Shown here in pieces: positions 28,101-36,641 of a stretch of DNA of 64,000 nt. This DNA is from Agaribacterium haliotis (lineage in GTDB: Bacteria > Pseudomonadota > Gammaproteobacteria > Pseudomonadales > Cellvibrionaceae): contig NZ_NKQJ01000003.1 in NCBI RefSeq assembly GCF_002312815.1, positions 186,001 through 250,000 of the forward strand. The letters run 5' to 3'. Position 1 is the stretch's first letter. Each line of letters begins with the position of its first letter. Both the position numbers and the translations under genes were made by a program. A model generated the notes under the pieces. It was given only the letters and a program-made list of their open reading frames with translations, was not told where the DNA came from and did no database searches.

Positions 28101-28749
28101 CACTCAGCTCGCTGTGGTTGTTTGCCAGCTTGCGCCCCTGCAAGCTGTTTAACCAGAGCTCGGCTTCAGCAGCTAACGCCTTTTGCAAGTGAAGCTGCAA
28201 TTTTGCTTTGCCGCTTTGCTTTAACCAAAGAAACTGTTTTATATCAAGTTCAAGCAAAGCGCGGCGATAATTCGCTGAAAGTACGGTTTTTTCCAATTGG
28301 AATTGACTTTGGCCTGCCAAGACCAGCTCAAAGTCATTTAAACGAAACTCGCCGACAACGACTGTTCCAAGTGGCGCAAATTCATCAAAACCTGAAAAAT
28401 TTAATTTGCCATCTGCCTCTTGCGCATCAAGCTCAACACGCAAACCGTCGACAACAAGCTCGGATACAAAAACTGTTTTTGCAAGCAGCGCCATCGGCTG
28501 CCAACGAAATGCGCAGCGCCGGCATAAAATATTTTGTTTTTCCAGCTCGACATGCAACTGTTCAAATGCCAGCCCCTGCCACAAGTTACCGTCGAGTTTA
28601 CTGTAGCGCAGTTCAATAAACTCCAGCGCATCAATATAAGCCAAGGCCCAGCGCGCGCCGCGCTCGCTGTGCAGCAAAAATACGCCAAACGCCGTCACAC
28701 TTAGCATAAAGAACAAGATCAATAAACTTAAGTAATAGCGCAGCTTCAC
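25195..28749 (-). CDS. tamB: Translocation and assembly module subunit TamB
   Basis: The 1184-aa product has an N-terminal membrane anchor (LSLLILFFMLSVTAFGVFLL), a very long beta-rich periplasmic body and a C-terminal DUF490 domain with LSGQPIMGEGQLAAQELHNA and a GLESLDSAGQKLGL segment. TamB bridges inner and outer membranes; with TamA it helps insert outer-membrane proteins, and TamB-like proteins also carry phospholipids outward. Length is close to the usual 1250 aa. Its ATG overlaps the tamA stop by 4 bp. A minor oddity is a (GTCGAC)3 tract near 27700 encoding alternating Val-Asp. Confidence 0.94.
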   Translation of the reverse strand: MKLRYYLSLLILFFMLSVTAFGVFLLHSERGARWALAYIDALEFIELRYSKLDGNLWQGLAFEQLHVELEKQNILCRRCAFRWQPMALLAKTVFVSELVVDGLRVELDAQEADGKLNFSGFDEFAPLGTVVVGEFRLNDFELVLAGQSQFQLEKTVLSANYRRALLELDIKQFLWLKQSGKAKLQLHLQKALAAEAELWLNSLQGRKLANNHSELSVNCDVNFTCVGELNLSSVSPPWLEGIQQASIDGPWRFDQDVFTSQLGATLVSDDGQVAELEASANYRLSEPRFWFKQVKAKRGDSELSGELVLDWQESFFLESNFQLTHLTARSLEPWLNFDGHLSAVSVDVDVDAAFNYSAASTQLHAKALQLHVQNRSYQGSGSFALNRCDKKLCWFLQHLVLEHDKSRLKLDAAFVNAEPSAFDVDIKQLNLAWLSSNFEALALDGFLDARLHLNNKTLSVNANAEALRYDSWRFDALKLQSTLTYEDFNDRSSWASELSKLSFIVDDGSLAKARVKLALDGDWQQQQLSGKLRVLEPADRAEFAEYLKRLDFNLNVQSKDVSGHQHWALSLENLNINSPRFGRWALTQTAKFDLSEKQQTLYQACLKQRRGYASLCLNEAQFVDRQGLLNFEFSDFRLDDKSSPLAYWLNKINPDWRFQGHLNARGQLKLDEHWSARVLVQAPELALVYQQQEFEDQAAKYWRFPSAELRLGVGDQRQFWRFELLSEQNDRLFTKGTYVRPEQATSLNPASDQRSAAGLSSELELDWQSLETFELFFPELEQLNGRLVANLKVQGVLPAPELICQASVRELSFVLPSSNTELSQWQLNLNVDQEQAVLAGSGNVGKGKAEIGGHLDLRAQEFEQKLSDIQLWLKGDRLTLIDGAQLQLLSDVDMKLSGNLDGLLLDGQLEIKDSSMKLEELPASATRVSKDQEIIGVEQQKKQEIPLTLNLRLDLVDNVHFSAFGLDTEVEGQLQLSGSNNLRGVGTLELVDGTYQRYSQRLDIETGQLIFTGDLENPLIRLKAERDFTEAVVGIELSGSADEPETRLYSSPSMSNAAKLSYLLSGQPIMGEGQLAAQELHNAALTLGMSRGLESLDSAGQKLGLTSVSLESDSENTTNVALGKQVSDKLYIKYLYGLINNSAQLVMEYRLNRNLSLEAASGTSQTVDLRYRWRSKQPSDENKN

Positions 28750-30539
28750 AGATCGACCCCGACAGAAAAGTGAATGGCGTAGTCACTGTCGGGATCATCC
28801 AGCGGTTTAGCCAGATCAAAGCGCAGCGGGCCTATGGGTGATCGCCAGCGCAAGCCCAGGCCCGTGCCCCGACTAAAATCGGCTTCGCTATCAAAGGCAG
28901 TACCAACATCAAAAAAAGCCGCCGCATACCAGGGCCCTTTTATCGGGTGATCGAGTTCAACACTGCCGACCAATAAATGACTACCACCTTGAACCACACC
29001 GTTTTCGTCTTCTTCACCGATGGAGTTGTAGTCGTAACCGCGCACGCTGTTGTCGCCACCGGTGAAAAAACGTATTGACGGCGGCAATTGAAAAAATTCA
29101 CGCAGTGCTGTTGTACCAAATTGGCCGCGATTAATCAGGCGCAGCTTGGAACCGAGAGGAACAATGGATTTAGCATAGGCGCGAAACTGCACAAACTGAG
29201 TATCGGAAAAAAACCGGTCGGAGCTTGTCAGCAGCTCTGTTTCAACCCGCAGCCCCAGGCGGGTGAAACTTGGGTTATCTAACCACAGATAGTTCAAGCC
29301 GCCGGAGGGAATCAACAACTTTGAATTTTCATCTTGCTGGCCCTGAACCTGATATAGGTCGCGCTGGAAACTAAGCGCGGCAAACCAGTTCCACTGCTCG
29401 TTTAACTTTGAAACATAACGCGATCCGGCGGTATAGGTTCTACTCAAATACGAGTCAGTTTGTTCACGCAGATAACCGAGCTGGTTATCCAACCACTGCT
29501 CTGCGGGATCGGTGAGCGGAATGCGATAGTTAAATTTTACTTCACTTAAATCTTCAGACCAGAGGCTGTGAAAAGCCCAGCTGTGACCGGCGCGATTGAC
29601 ATAGTGATCATCGAGACGAAAACTCACGCGCGGGCCCTGATCGCTCGAATAACCGAGCCCGGTACTAAGTTGGTATTTACTGGCCATGGCCAGTTGCATA
29701 GCAATATCGGTATCGCCTTCATCTTGCTCAAAGCTCGGCTGCAGCAGTACAGATGAAAAATAGTTTTTGCTCTGCAGGCGCTCGTAGGCAAGATCGAGTT
29801 TTTCTTTGGTAAATACGGTACCGGGTTCAATACCTGCCAGGCGCGATACCAACGAGGTATCTAAAGCCGTTTGCGGCACTAGTAACTGGCCAAAATAAGA
29901 TTTTGGCCCGGTATCAAGCTGCAGCAATAAGTACGCTTGATTATCCGACGGTGAAATCTGCATGCGGCTTTGCTGCCAGCGGCTCTGCCAATAACCGCGA
30001 TTTTGCATCTGCTTTTGCACCGCGCGCTTGGCATCTTCGTAGTCACCGTGATTAAGTGGCTGGCCAACACTTAACTCAAGCCCTTGCTGCACATCGAGTA
30101 AACTTGCATCACTGCGCCCGGGGCCCAATAACTGAAACTGAATGTCTTCAATATAAACGCGCGGGCCCGGTTGCAAATCCAAGCTTAGTTGCCAGCAGTT
30201 GTTATCTGTGCGCCACTCGCGCTCGTAGTTAAGCTGGTAATAACCGAGTGCTTGCGCCGCAGCTTCAATCTGCTGTGGCAACTGCGCACTGGCACGCTCG
30301 AGCCGCCACGTTGGCGCGTCGCATGCTTCGCGCGCAAGGCTATCCAAATGCGCACGCACATTGGCTTTTAAGGCGTCACTGCCCCCGTGAATGCTTATTT
30401 CCGCGCGCGCACACAGGCTCAGCATCAAAGATGCTAATAAAAAAAAGCCGAGGCCAATATAGCGAGGTACAGTTTCAGCCGAGGCCCGCAATCGCGCGCC
30501 GACCAAAAGCAATAACAACAAGCAAGACAAGAACAACAA
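28746..30539 (-). CDS. tamA: Translocation and assembly module subunit TamA (Omp85 family)
   Basis: The 597-aa frame has a hydrophobic N-terminus, three POTRA-like domains (about residues 50-290) and a 16-strand-type barrel ending FSVGVDL, with the Omp85 loop FFTGGDNSVRGYDYNSIG. It inserts in the outer membrane and works with TamB, whose gene overlaps. The start is uncertain. The frame opens with TTG at 30539 after AAGGGA, giving two hydrophobic stretches before the likely cleavage site in SLCARAEIS. A start nearer the second stretch would give a normal signal peptide, but no ATG with a good ribosome-binding site is present there. Confidence 0.93.
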   Translation of the reverse strand: MLFLSCLLLLLLVGARLRASAETVPRYIGLGFFLLASLMLSLCARAEISIHGGSDALKANVRAHLDSLAREACDAPTWRLERASAQLPQQIEAAAQALGYYQLNYEREWRTDNNCWQLSLDLQPGPRVYIEDIQFQLLGPGRSDASLLDVQQGLELSVGQPLNHGDYEDAKRAVQKQMQNRGYWQSRWQQSRMQISPSDNQAYLLLQLDTGPKSYFGQLLVPQTALDTSLVSRLAGIEPGTVFTKEKLDLAYERLQSKNYFSSVLLQPSFEQDEGDTDIAMQLAMASKYQLSTGLGYSSDQGPRVSFRLDDHYVNRAGHSWAFHSLWSEDLSEVKFNYRIPLTDPAEQWLDNQLGYLREQTDSYLSRTYTAGSRYVSKLNEQWNWFAALSFQRDLYQVQGQQDENSKLLIPSGGLNYLWLDNPSFTRLGLRVETELLTSSDRFFSDTQFVQFRAYAKSIVPLGSKLRLINRGQFGTTALREFFQLPPSIRFFTGGDNSVRGYDYNSIGEEDENGVVQGGSHLLVGSVELDHPIKGPWYAAAFFDVGTAFDSEADFSRGTGLGLRWRSPIGPLRFDLAKPLDDPDSDYAIHFSVGVDL

Positions 30540-30833
30540 AAAGTCCCTTTCACATTATTTTGCATAAACAAACGTAAGCTTGGGTTTGCCATTGTAATGT
30601 TGTTTGTTCAGCGCTGCAGTTTTTTAGCTCTGCCGGCGCTTTTTGCCAATATCCAAACCCGGTACCGCTCACCTTTGGTGTGCATAAAACAGACAAACTT
30701 AAAACGGCTGCAAAAAATTGCGCAAGCACAAGGCCTGGCCTTAAAACATCGAGCCGTGTCATCAAAATTGCCTTAAAAGCAACTATGATGCGTGCGCGGG
30801 GATGAGCCCCGATGTGTTTTTATAGGAGATAAC

Positions 30834-31655
30834 ATGATTAAGCTGATTCGCAACAGCCTGGTATTAGGCTGTGCTTTTTTACCTCTTAGTGTACTTGCCG
30901 AGCAAAACAAGTACGAAGTTTTACACCCGTCGGTAAACTACCAGCCGTTTTACCCCGGTCTCGACCTGAACCAGCTCGAAAGCATGGAACTGAGCACGGA
31001 AAGCTCTGAACACAGCCCCGAAGACAAACTTACCCAGCTAAAGCTCGAGTTTCGCAACGCGACCGACTTGGTAGCCAAGAACTTTTCTTACGACGGTGCT
31101 AACTACCGCGCCATCGTTAACGGCGCCTGGGTGTATAAACAGGTTCTGGTAGAAGTCAGCGGCCCTGAGATTCACGCCGATGGCCCTGTTAACGTGCGCC
31201 TCTATGTGGTTGAGCAACAGAGTAACCTCAACAACCCCGGCCACAGTTTTGGCGCCGAGTTACTCAGTGCTGAAGGTCACGCCGAAGACATCACCCCCAA
31301 TGCCCTGGCCGACGCCACAACAATTAAAATGCAAGGCAAGAACCTTAATTTGCGGCTGTACAAACGCATCGAGCGCGATCGCATGAGCGGGCAACAGGGC
31401 TTTAAGGTCGAAACCCGCTGGCTCGGCCACGGCGACCGTGCCTTTTATGTTGCCGCTCCGTTCCCAGCTCCGGAAGCCGAGCGCTTTACCGCGATTGGCC
31501 TCGACATCCAGAGTGAAATATTGCCCGAAGGCGAGACGGAGTTTTTGTTCCAGATTCGCTACGAAGATGAATTCGGTGGGCAAACCACTACACCACTGGA
31601 GCCGCTGCGCCCCTATTTGGACCAAGCCTACGGCGCGGCTTACCCCTCTCCTTAA
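30834..31655 (+). CDS. Unrecognised exported protein
   Basis: The ATG at 30834 is preceded by AGGAG (30824-30828) and gives 273 aa starting MIKLIRNSLVLGCAFLPLSV with a signal peptide cleaved near VLA-EQ; a longer frame from 30792 is not supported. The mature part is soluble, acidic and beta-rich by inspection, with no cysteines, no membrane segment and no motif I recognise. It should be periplasmic or secreted. It is divergent from tamA and ends at a good terminator (31677-31716), so it is a single-gene unit. Function unknown. Confidence 0.8.
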   Translation: MIKLIRNSLVLGCAFLPLSVLAEQNKYEVLHPSVNYQPFYPGLDLNQLESMELSTESSEHSPEDKLTQLKLEFRNATDLVAKNFSYDGANYRAIVNGAWVYKQVLVEVSGPEIHADGPVNVRLYVVEQQSNLNNPGHSFGAELLSAEGHAEDITPNALADATTIKMQGKNLNLRLYKRIERDRMSGQQGFKVETRWLGHGDRAFYVAAPFPAPEAERFTAIGLDIQSEILPEGETEFLFQIRYEDEFGGQTTTPLEPLRPYLDQAYGAAYPSP

Positions 31656-31676
31656 CTTAATTAAGTTAATAAGCAT

Positions 31677-31716
31677 AAAAACCAGCCGGCCCGCATAAAA
31701 CGGCCGACTGGTTTTT
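31677..31716 (+). terminator. Intrinsic terminator
   Basis: AAAACCAGCCGGCC pairs with GGCCGACTGGTTTT with one mismatch around about ten loop bases and is followed by T5. It ends the exported-protein gene that stops at 31655. Confidence 0.8.
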
Positions 31717-31907
31717 CTAATTAGACTACGCCCTCATTTGTCTTAAAGCTAAGCCCCGCACTAGGCCCTAACGCTTATTTCTAAGCAAACCTATAGCGTG
31801 CGGTCGCAAATAAGAACGCCGACACAAACAGCAGTGGCTCGGTTGTCGGCGCAACTTTCAACTTGCTATAGTCGTGCGGCCCTCAATGTATGCAATAAGA
31901 CCGCAAG

Positions 31908-32519
31908 ATGCCCGAGCTTTGGTTATTTATTAGTTTGACGTTTTTTGTCTCCGCCAGCCCCGGGCCGGCGATGTTAACCTGCCTTGCCGACGGCGCTCGC
32001 TTTGGCCTGCGCCACACTGTGTTTACCATGCTTGGCATAAGCTGTGGCAATCTTATCCTTATCTGCCTGAGCGCCCTGGGTTTGAGTTTTTTGCTGTCGG
32101 CGTATCCTGCGGCGTTTAGCGCTGTTAAATATTTTGGCGCAGCTTATCTCGCCTGGCTCGGCCTGCGCCTGGCCTTTAGTGGTATCGACAACATTGACCT
32201 GGCAACAATCAAAGTTCACCGCCACAAACTTTTTGCCAAAGCCATGCTTATTGCCCTCGGCAATCCCAAAGGCCTAATCTACTTTGGCGCCCTGTTTCCA
32301 CAGTTTATAGACCCGGCCAAACCGGCGCTCGGCCAGCTTATTGTGTTATCTAGCCTGTGTATCAGCATCGACATGCTGTGGATGAGTATCTACGCCGGCG
32401 GCGGCAAGTTATTACTAAAGTGGCTGCAAACGCCAGTTTTTAGGCGTATATTCAATATTAGTTGTGGTTCAGCCTTATTAGTTGCCGCAGTATTTTTGAG
32501 CTTAAGTAATATAAGTTAG
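31908..32519 (+). CDS. LysE/RhtB family exporter
   Basis: The 203-aa product has about six membrane segments and the family's N-terminal signature SASPGPAMLTCLADGARFGL. Family members export amino acids or related small molecules across the inner membrane; lysine, homoserine or threonine are known substrates, but this one cannot be assigned. A LysR- or Lrp-type regulator, often nearby, is absent. The upstream region 31717-31907 holds no other gene. Confidence 0.9.
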   Translation: MPELWLFISLTFFVSASPGPAMLTCLADGARFGLRHTVFTMLGISCGNLILICLSALGLSFLLSAYPAAFSAVKYFGAAYLAWLGLRLAFSGIDNIDLATIKVHRHKLFAKAMLIALGNPKGLIYFGALFPQFIDPAKPALGQLIVLSSLCISIDMLWMSIYAGGGKLLLKWLQTPVFRRIFNISCGSALLVAAVFLSLSNIS

Positions 32520-32582
32520 CGACAACTAGCGCCGAAGTTCAGCAATCTAGCCCTTAGTTCACCGCGCACGTGGAGGTAGGCA

Positions 32583-33296
32583 ATGCCAGTTCTTCAGCTC
32601 AATGCTCAGGACAAGCGAGAGATCCAGGATTTTTTGCAGCAATTAACCCAGCTAAGCGGCAGCGCAAGGCAGTCCTTTCTTATTCACTTTGCCAGCACCA
32701 ACGATGCCACTTGGCAGCAGCACTTACGCAACCAACGGCGCCCTATTTATTGGTGGATAGGCATCGTGCAGATGCAAATGCAGATGGGTATATGGGGGCG
32801 AGCTTACAAAGCTTGCGCCGACGCACGTGCACATATGCTCAGGGAACTGTGTGATTTTCTGGTTGAGCGCGAACTCGGCGACAGCCAGCTCGGTTCGCCA
32901 CTTTTACTTGCGCAGTTGCGCTACAACCTCAAACACTTCCGCCACGACTGCATGCGCGGCTTACTTGCCAGCCACTGTCAGGCGAGCTCAATGAGTGATA
33001 GCGAAGTTGAAAACCAGCTTGCCATCAGCAGCTACGGCGCTGCCATTCGCTGTATTAGCCGCGGCCACACCAGTTATCAGGCCATCGTGCAAAGTTTGAT
33101 TAACAGCCGCCCGGAACAGGCGCCCGTTTGGCTGCCCCAGGCCAGCTACGCGGCCAAACCCGGTGAAGAAGCCGGGCTGGCCAGCACCCTGCAAAACGCG
33201 ATCAATGCCGCCATCAGTTACAGCGACCTGCGTCAGGCGCCGCGAGCGCTTTACCAGTTTTGCTCATCGCCGGCGCTATTGGCTCTGCCGCGCTAG
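32583..33296 (+). CDS. Unrecognised cytoplasmic protein
   Basis: The 237-aa product follows an excellent ribosome-binding site (GGAGGT, 7 bp before the ATG). It is largely helical by inspection, rich in Gln, Ala and Leu, with six cysteines scattered along it and no signal peptide or membrane segment. I recognise no catalytic motif. It lies 63 bp after the LysE-type exporter on the same strand and may share its transcript. Its end faces lipA 25 bp away. Confidence 0.75.
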   Translation: MPVLQLNAQDKREIQDFLQQLTQLSGSARQSFLIHFASTNDATWQQHLRNQRRPIYWWIGIVQMQMQMGIWGRAYKACADARAHMLRELCDFLVERELGDSQLGSPLLLAQLRYNLKHFRHDCMRGLLASHCQASSMSDSEVENQLAISSYGAAIRCISRGHTSYQAIVQSLINSRPEQAPVWLPQASYAAKPGEEAGLASTLQNAINAAISYSDLRQAPRALYQFCSSPALLALPR

Positions 33297-33320
33297 CGCT
33301 GAGCTAAACCCTGGGGCGGT

Positions 33321-34301
33321 TTATTTCACCTCTTCGCCGTGCGCTTGCTTGTCGGCGTGATAGCTCGAGCGCACCAGCGGCCCGCAGGCGGCGTGCTTAA
33401 AGCCGAGCTCTTTTGCCAGCTCGCTGTACTCGTCAAATTCCTCAGGCGTTACGTAGCGCTCAACCGGCAGGTGGTCTTTTGACGGCTGTAAATACTGGCC
33501 AATAGTCAGCATATCGATGTCGTGTTTGCGCATATCGCGCATGACTTCAAAGATTTCTTCTTTTGTTTCGCCCAGACCCACCATCAGGCCGCTCTTAGTC
33601 AGCACATCGGCGCGGCGAGCTTTGTACTCTTGAAGTAACTTCAACGACCACTGATAGTTTGCGCCGGGGCGGCTCTGGCGGTACAGGCGCGGCACTGTCT
33701 CTAAGTTGTGGTTAAAGACATCTGGCGCTTCTTTTTCAAGTATGTCGAGCGCGACTTCCATGCGTCCGCGAAAATCGGGCACTAAGACTTCAACCTGTAA
33801 ATTTGGGCTGCGCTCGCGCGACTCGCGTATGCAATCGGCAAAGTGTTGGGCACCGCCGTCGCGCAGATCGTCGCGATCGACCGAGGTAATCACAACGTAT
33901 TTGAGCTTGAGCTCGGCAATGGCTTCGGCCAGGTTTATTGGCTCTTTGGGATCGAGAGGGTTTGGCTTGCCGTGGCCCACATCGCAGAACGGGCAGCGGC
34001 GAGTGCAGATTTCACCCATGATCATAAACGTGGCGGTACCACCGCTAAAACACTCACCCAAATTGGGGCAGCTCGCCTCTTCACAGACGGTGGCCAAACC
34101 GTTTTTGCGCAGCAGTTTTTTAATGCGCTCCACCTCGGGCGACGTCGACACGCGGATACGTATCCAGTCGGGCTTGCGCAGTAGTTCATCACTGGCGATG
34201 ACTTTGACAGGAATACGCTCAACCTTGTCGGCATCGCGCAGCTTTTCACCCTGCTTCAGGCGGCGGGTACGTTTTACAGGAACGCTAGACTCTTCAGACA
34301 T
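33321..34301 (-). CDS. lipA: Lipoyl synthase
   Basis: The 326-aa radical-SAM enzyme shows both iron-sulfur motifs: the auxiliary cluster ligands C73, C78 and C84 ([12 protein letters not shown]) and the SAM cluster ligands C99, C103 and C106 (CTRRCPFC). It inserts two sulfur atoms into octanoyl groups on E2 and GcvH proteins. It lies 68 bp downstream of lipB, which makes the octanoyl-protein it uses. Length and motifs are fully normal. Confidence 0.97.
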   Translation of the reverse strand: MSEESSVPVKRTRRLKQGEKLRDADKVERIPVKVIASDELLRKPDWIRIRVSTSPEVERIKKLLRKNGLATVCEEASCPNLGECFSGGTATFMIMGEICTRRCPFCDVGHGKPNPLDPKEPINLAEAIAELKLKYVVITSVDRDDLRDGGAQHFADCIRESRERSPNLQVEVLVPDFRGRMEVALDILEKEAPDVFNHNLETVPRLYRQSRPGANYQWSLKLLQEYKARRADVLTKSGLMVGLGETKEEIFEVMRDMRKHDIDMLTIGQYLQPSKDHLPVERYVTPEEFDEYSELAKELGFKHAACGPLVRSSYHADKQAHGEEVK

Positions 34302-34369
34302 ATAACTTCTTTAGGCGGCGATGTTTTGAGCGTGTGGCTCTAACATTCGCGCGATGATTGTTCGTCAAA

Positions 34370-35038
34370 TTAGATGGCGGTGGGCCAGGGCGCTGTCGTG
34401 CGGCACTGCTCACCGGGCTCGTAGCCCAAAATTCGGCCGAGTATTGTAGCGTAATCGGCCTGGAATTGCTTGAAACTCGGCAGCGCCTGCGCGGGCAGTA
34501 GATCGGCCAGCTGCACCATGCTCATGCCGGGATATCCGCAGGGGTTAATGCGCAAAAACGGGCTGAGATCCATATTGTAATTGAGGGCAACCCCGTGAAA
34601 ACTGCGGCCGTGGCGCACACGCAGGCCGAGCGAAGCCAACTTGCGCCCGTCGACATAGACCCCCGGAGCATCCGCTTTGGGCGCTGCTTCTATGCCATAG
34701 CCGGCCAACAACTGCACAACAGATTCTTCGATTGCGCTTACCAGCTCGCGCACACCCATCTTGCGACGCTTGAGATCGAGCAACACATAGGCAACTAACT
34801 GACCCGGGCCGTGGTAGGTGACCTGCCCACCCCGGTCACTTTGCACCAGTGGAATATCATCGCCGAGCGCTAGCAGGTGTTCGGCTTTGCCCGCCTGCCC
34901 CTGGGTAAAGACAGGTTCGTGCTCAAGCAGCCACAGCTCATCTCTATCGTTGCTGCCGCGCTGATCGGTAAATGTTTTCATTGCCGCCCAGCTATCGGCA
35001 TAGACGCTGCGCCCAAGTTCGCGCACATTGAGTATCAA
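34370..35038 (-). CDS. lipB: Octanoyl-ACP:protein N-octanoyltransferase
   Basis: The 222-aa product has [20 protein letters not shown], the conserved lysine K133 (DGRKLASLG) and the catalytic cysteine C167 (INPCGYPG). It transfers octanoate from acyl-carrier protein to lipoyl domains, the step before LipA. It lies 3 bp after the ybeD stop in the order dacA-ybeD-lipB-lipA, as in E. coli. Confidence 0.96.
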   Translation of the reverse strand: MILNVRELGRSVYADSWAAMKTFTDQRGSNDRDELWLLEHEPVFTQGQAGKAEHLLALGDDIPLVQSDRGGQVTYHGPGQLVAYVLLDLKRRKMGVRELVSAIEESVVQLLAGYGIEAAPKADAPGVYVDGRKLASLGLRVRHGRSFHGVALNYNMDLSPFLRINPCGYPGMSMVQLADLLPAQALPSFKQFQADYATILGRILGYEPGEQCRTTAPWPTAI

Positions 35039-35041
35039 AAC

Positions 35042-35314
35042 TTACAACACCATTTTAGTTTCGGCGATGGCCTTTAAGTCCATATGCAAAGCGTGCAACT
35101 GCTCAACCCCTGTGGCGGTAATCAGCACGGTGATTGAGCGAAAACTGCCTTTGGAGCTGGTTTTAATGCCTATGCGTTTGCGATCAAAACCCGGTGCGTG
35201 TTTTTCAACCACTTCCAACACACGCTCTTGGTAGATATCGCTGTGTTCGCCCATGATTTTGACAGGGTAGTCGGCGCAGGGGAATTCAATCTTGGGAGGT
35301 TCTTGCTGTGTCAT
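35042..35314 (-). CDS. ybeD: YbeD family protein (DUF493)
   Basis: The ATG at 35314 (MTQQEPPKIEFPCADYPVKI) is preceded by GGGA at 6 bp. A TTG at 35338 would add eight residues and overlap dacA, so the shorter 90-aa form is preferred, matching the usual length near 87. The small ACT-like domain is thought to be regulatory; its function is unknown. It sits 13 bp after dacA and 3 bp before lipB. Confidence 0.93.
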   Translation of the reverse strand: MTQQEPPKIEFPCADYPVKIMGEHSDIYQERVLEVVEKHAPGFDRKRIGIKTSSKGSFRSITVLITATGVEQLHALHMDLKAIAETKMVL

Positions 35315-35327
35315 TGCTGGTCCCAAA

Positions 35328-36494
35328 CTAGCCTTCAATCATCAAAATTAACTCATCCCACATACGCGAGAAAAAGCCAGCTTCTTCAACCGAGCTCGCC
35401 GCCAACAGGGGCGCTTCGGCAACAAGTTCGCCATCGAGCTTTAAGCGCAGTAAACCAAGTTCTTGACCGGCTTGAACTGGCGCCTTGATCACTGTGTCAA
35501 TTTCGCTTTCAAGGCTTAATTTGTCGCGAGCACCGCGGGGAATCGTTGCAACAACATCGTTGGCCAGCATTAAATCAACGCTGTCGACCGCTCCGCCCCA
35601 GACACGCTGGCTGAGGTCGGGAACCACCTGATTTTTGCTGTACAAGTTGTAGGTTTCAAAATAACGAAAGCCGTAGGCCAGCAGGCGCTGACTTTCAGCG
35701 GCGCGCGCCTCTTTGCTTTTGGTGCCGAGCACAACACTGATCAAGCGCATATCGTTGCGTTTTTCAGAGGCGACCAAACAGTAACCGGACTCTTTGGTAT
35801 AGCCCGTTTTTAAACCGTCGACAAACTTGTTGCGAAATAAAAGCTTGTTGCGGTTGGGCTGGTTAATGCCATTAAATTTAAAATATTTTTCTGCGTAAAT
35901 AGCGTAGTGCTCGGGGTGATCGTTGATCACCGCCTGGGCTAAGATTGCAAGGTCGCGCGCGGTGGTAAGGTGGCCGGGCGCCGGCCAACCTGTGGAATTG
36001 GCGTAGTTGCTGTGAGTCATACCAAGCAAGTGGGCTTGCTGATTCATGACATCGGCAAAAGCTTCTTCACTGCCGGCAACGTGTTCTGCAAGCGCAATCG
36101 AGGCATCGTTGCCACTTTGAATAATCACTCCGCGCATTAAGTCGATTACCTTGACCTCCATACGCGGCTCGAGCGCCATGGTTGAGCTGCCACTTTTAAA
36201 ACCACCTTTACGCCAGGCGTTTTCACTGACCTGTACCAGGGTATCTTCGCTTAAGCGCCCGGCGGCAATTTCTTCGGAAATAATGTACGAGGTCATCATT
36301 TTGGTCAGGCTCGCCGGCGGCAGTTCCTGATCGGCATTGTGCTCAACCAATACCTTGCCACTGTTGGCGTCTATCAATATCCAGGCTTTTGCAGCCAGTT
36401 GCGGAGGCGCGGGCATCAGCACGGGCGCTGCGGCTTTAGCGACAGTTGCAGTACAAAAAACAAGGCTTAGCAAAACAAGCTTAAGTCGGCGCAT
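35328..36494 (-). CDS. dacA: D-alanyl-D-alanine carboxypeptidase (PBP5/6 type)
   Basis: The ATG at 36494 gives 388 aa with a signal peptide (MRRLKLVLLSLVFCTATVAK) and a ribosome-binding site AGGGA; the longer frame to 36617 lacks support. The active-site motifs are SxxK at S62-K65 (ASLTKMM), SGN in IIQSGNDAS and KTG in GLKTGYTKESG. The C-terminal beta domain ends in an amphipathic stretch (EEAGFFSRMWDELILMIEG) that anchors the enzyme to the outer face of the inner membrane. It trims pentapeptides of peptidoglycan. Confidence 0.96.
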   Translation of the reverse strand: MRRLKLVLLSLVFCTATVAKAAAPVLMPAPPQLAAKAWILIDANSGKVLVEHNADQELPPASLTKMMTSYIISEEIAAGRLSEDTLVQVSENAWRKGGFKSGSSTMALEPRMEVKVIDLMRGVIIQSGNDASIALAEHVAGSEEAFADVMNQQAHLLGMTHSNYANSTGWPAPGHLTTARDLAILAQAVINDHPEHYAIYAEKYFKFNGINQPNRNKLLFRNKFVDGLKTGYTKESGYCLVASEKRNDMRLISVVLGTKSKEARAAESQRLLAYGFRYFETYNLYSKNQVVPDLSQRVWGGAVDSVDLMLANDVVATIPRGARDKLSLESEIDTVIKAPVQAGQELGLLRLKLDGELVAEAPLLAASSVEEAGFFSRMWDELILMIEG

Positions 36495-36641
36495 GAAAAC
36501 AAGTTCCCTAGTTTTAAAACGGGTAGCACAAGTAGAGACGGCGGATTGTAACACGCGAGCTATCGGACTGTGATGCCTGCAGCTAGCGCGCTTTTTGTGG
36601 CAGCGCTTTAAAGGCAAGTATCGACATTGCCCTGTGGCCAG

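Noticed and set aside
30550-30765. A 71-codon minus-strand open frame upstream of tamA
   Set aside because: No ribosome-binding site or recognisable domain; it overlaps the likely promoter and leader region.
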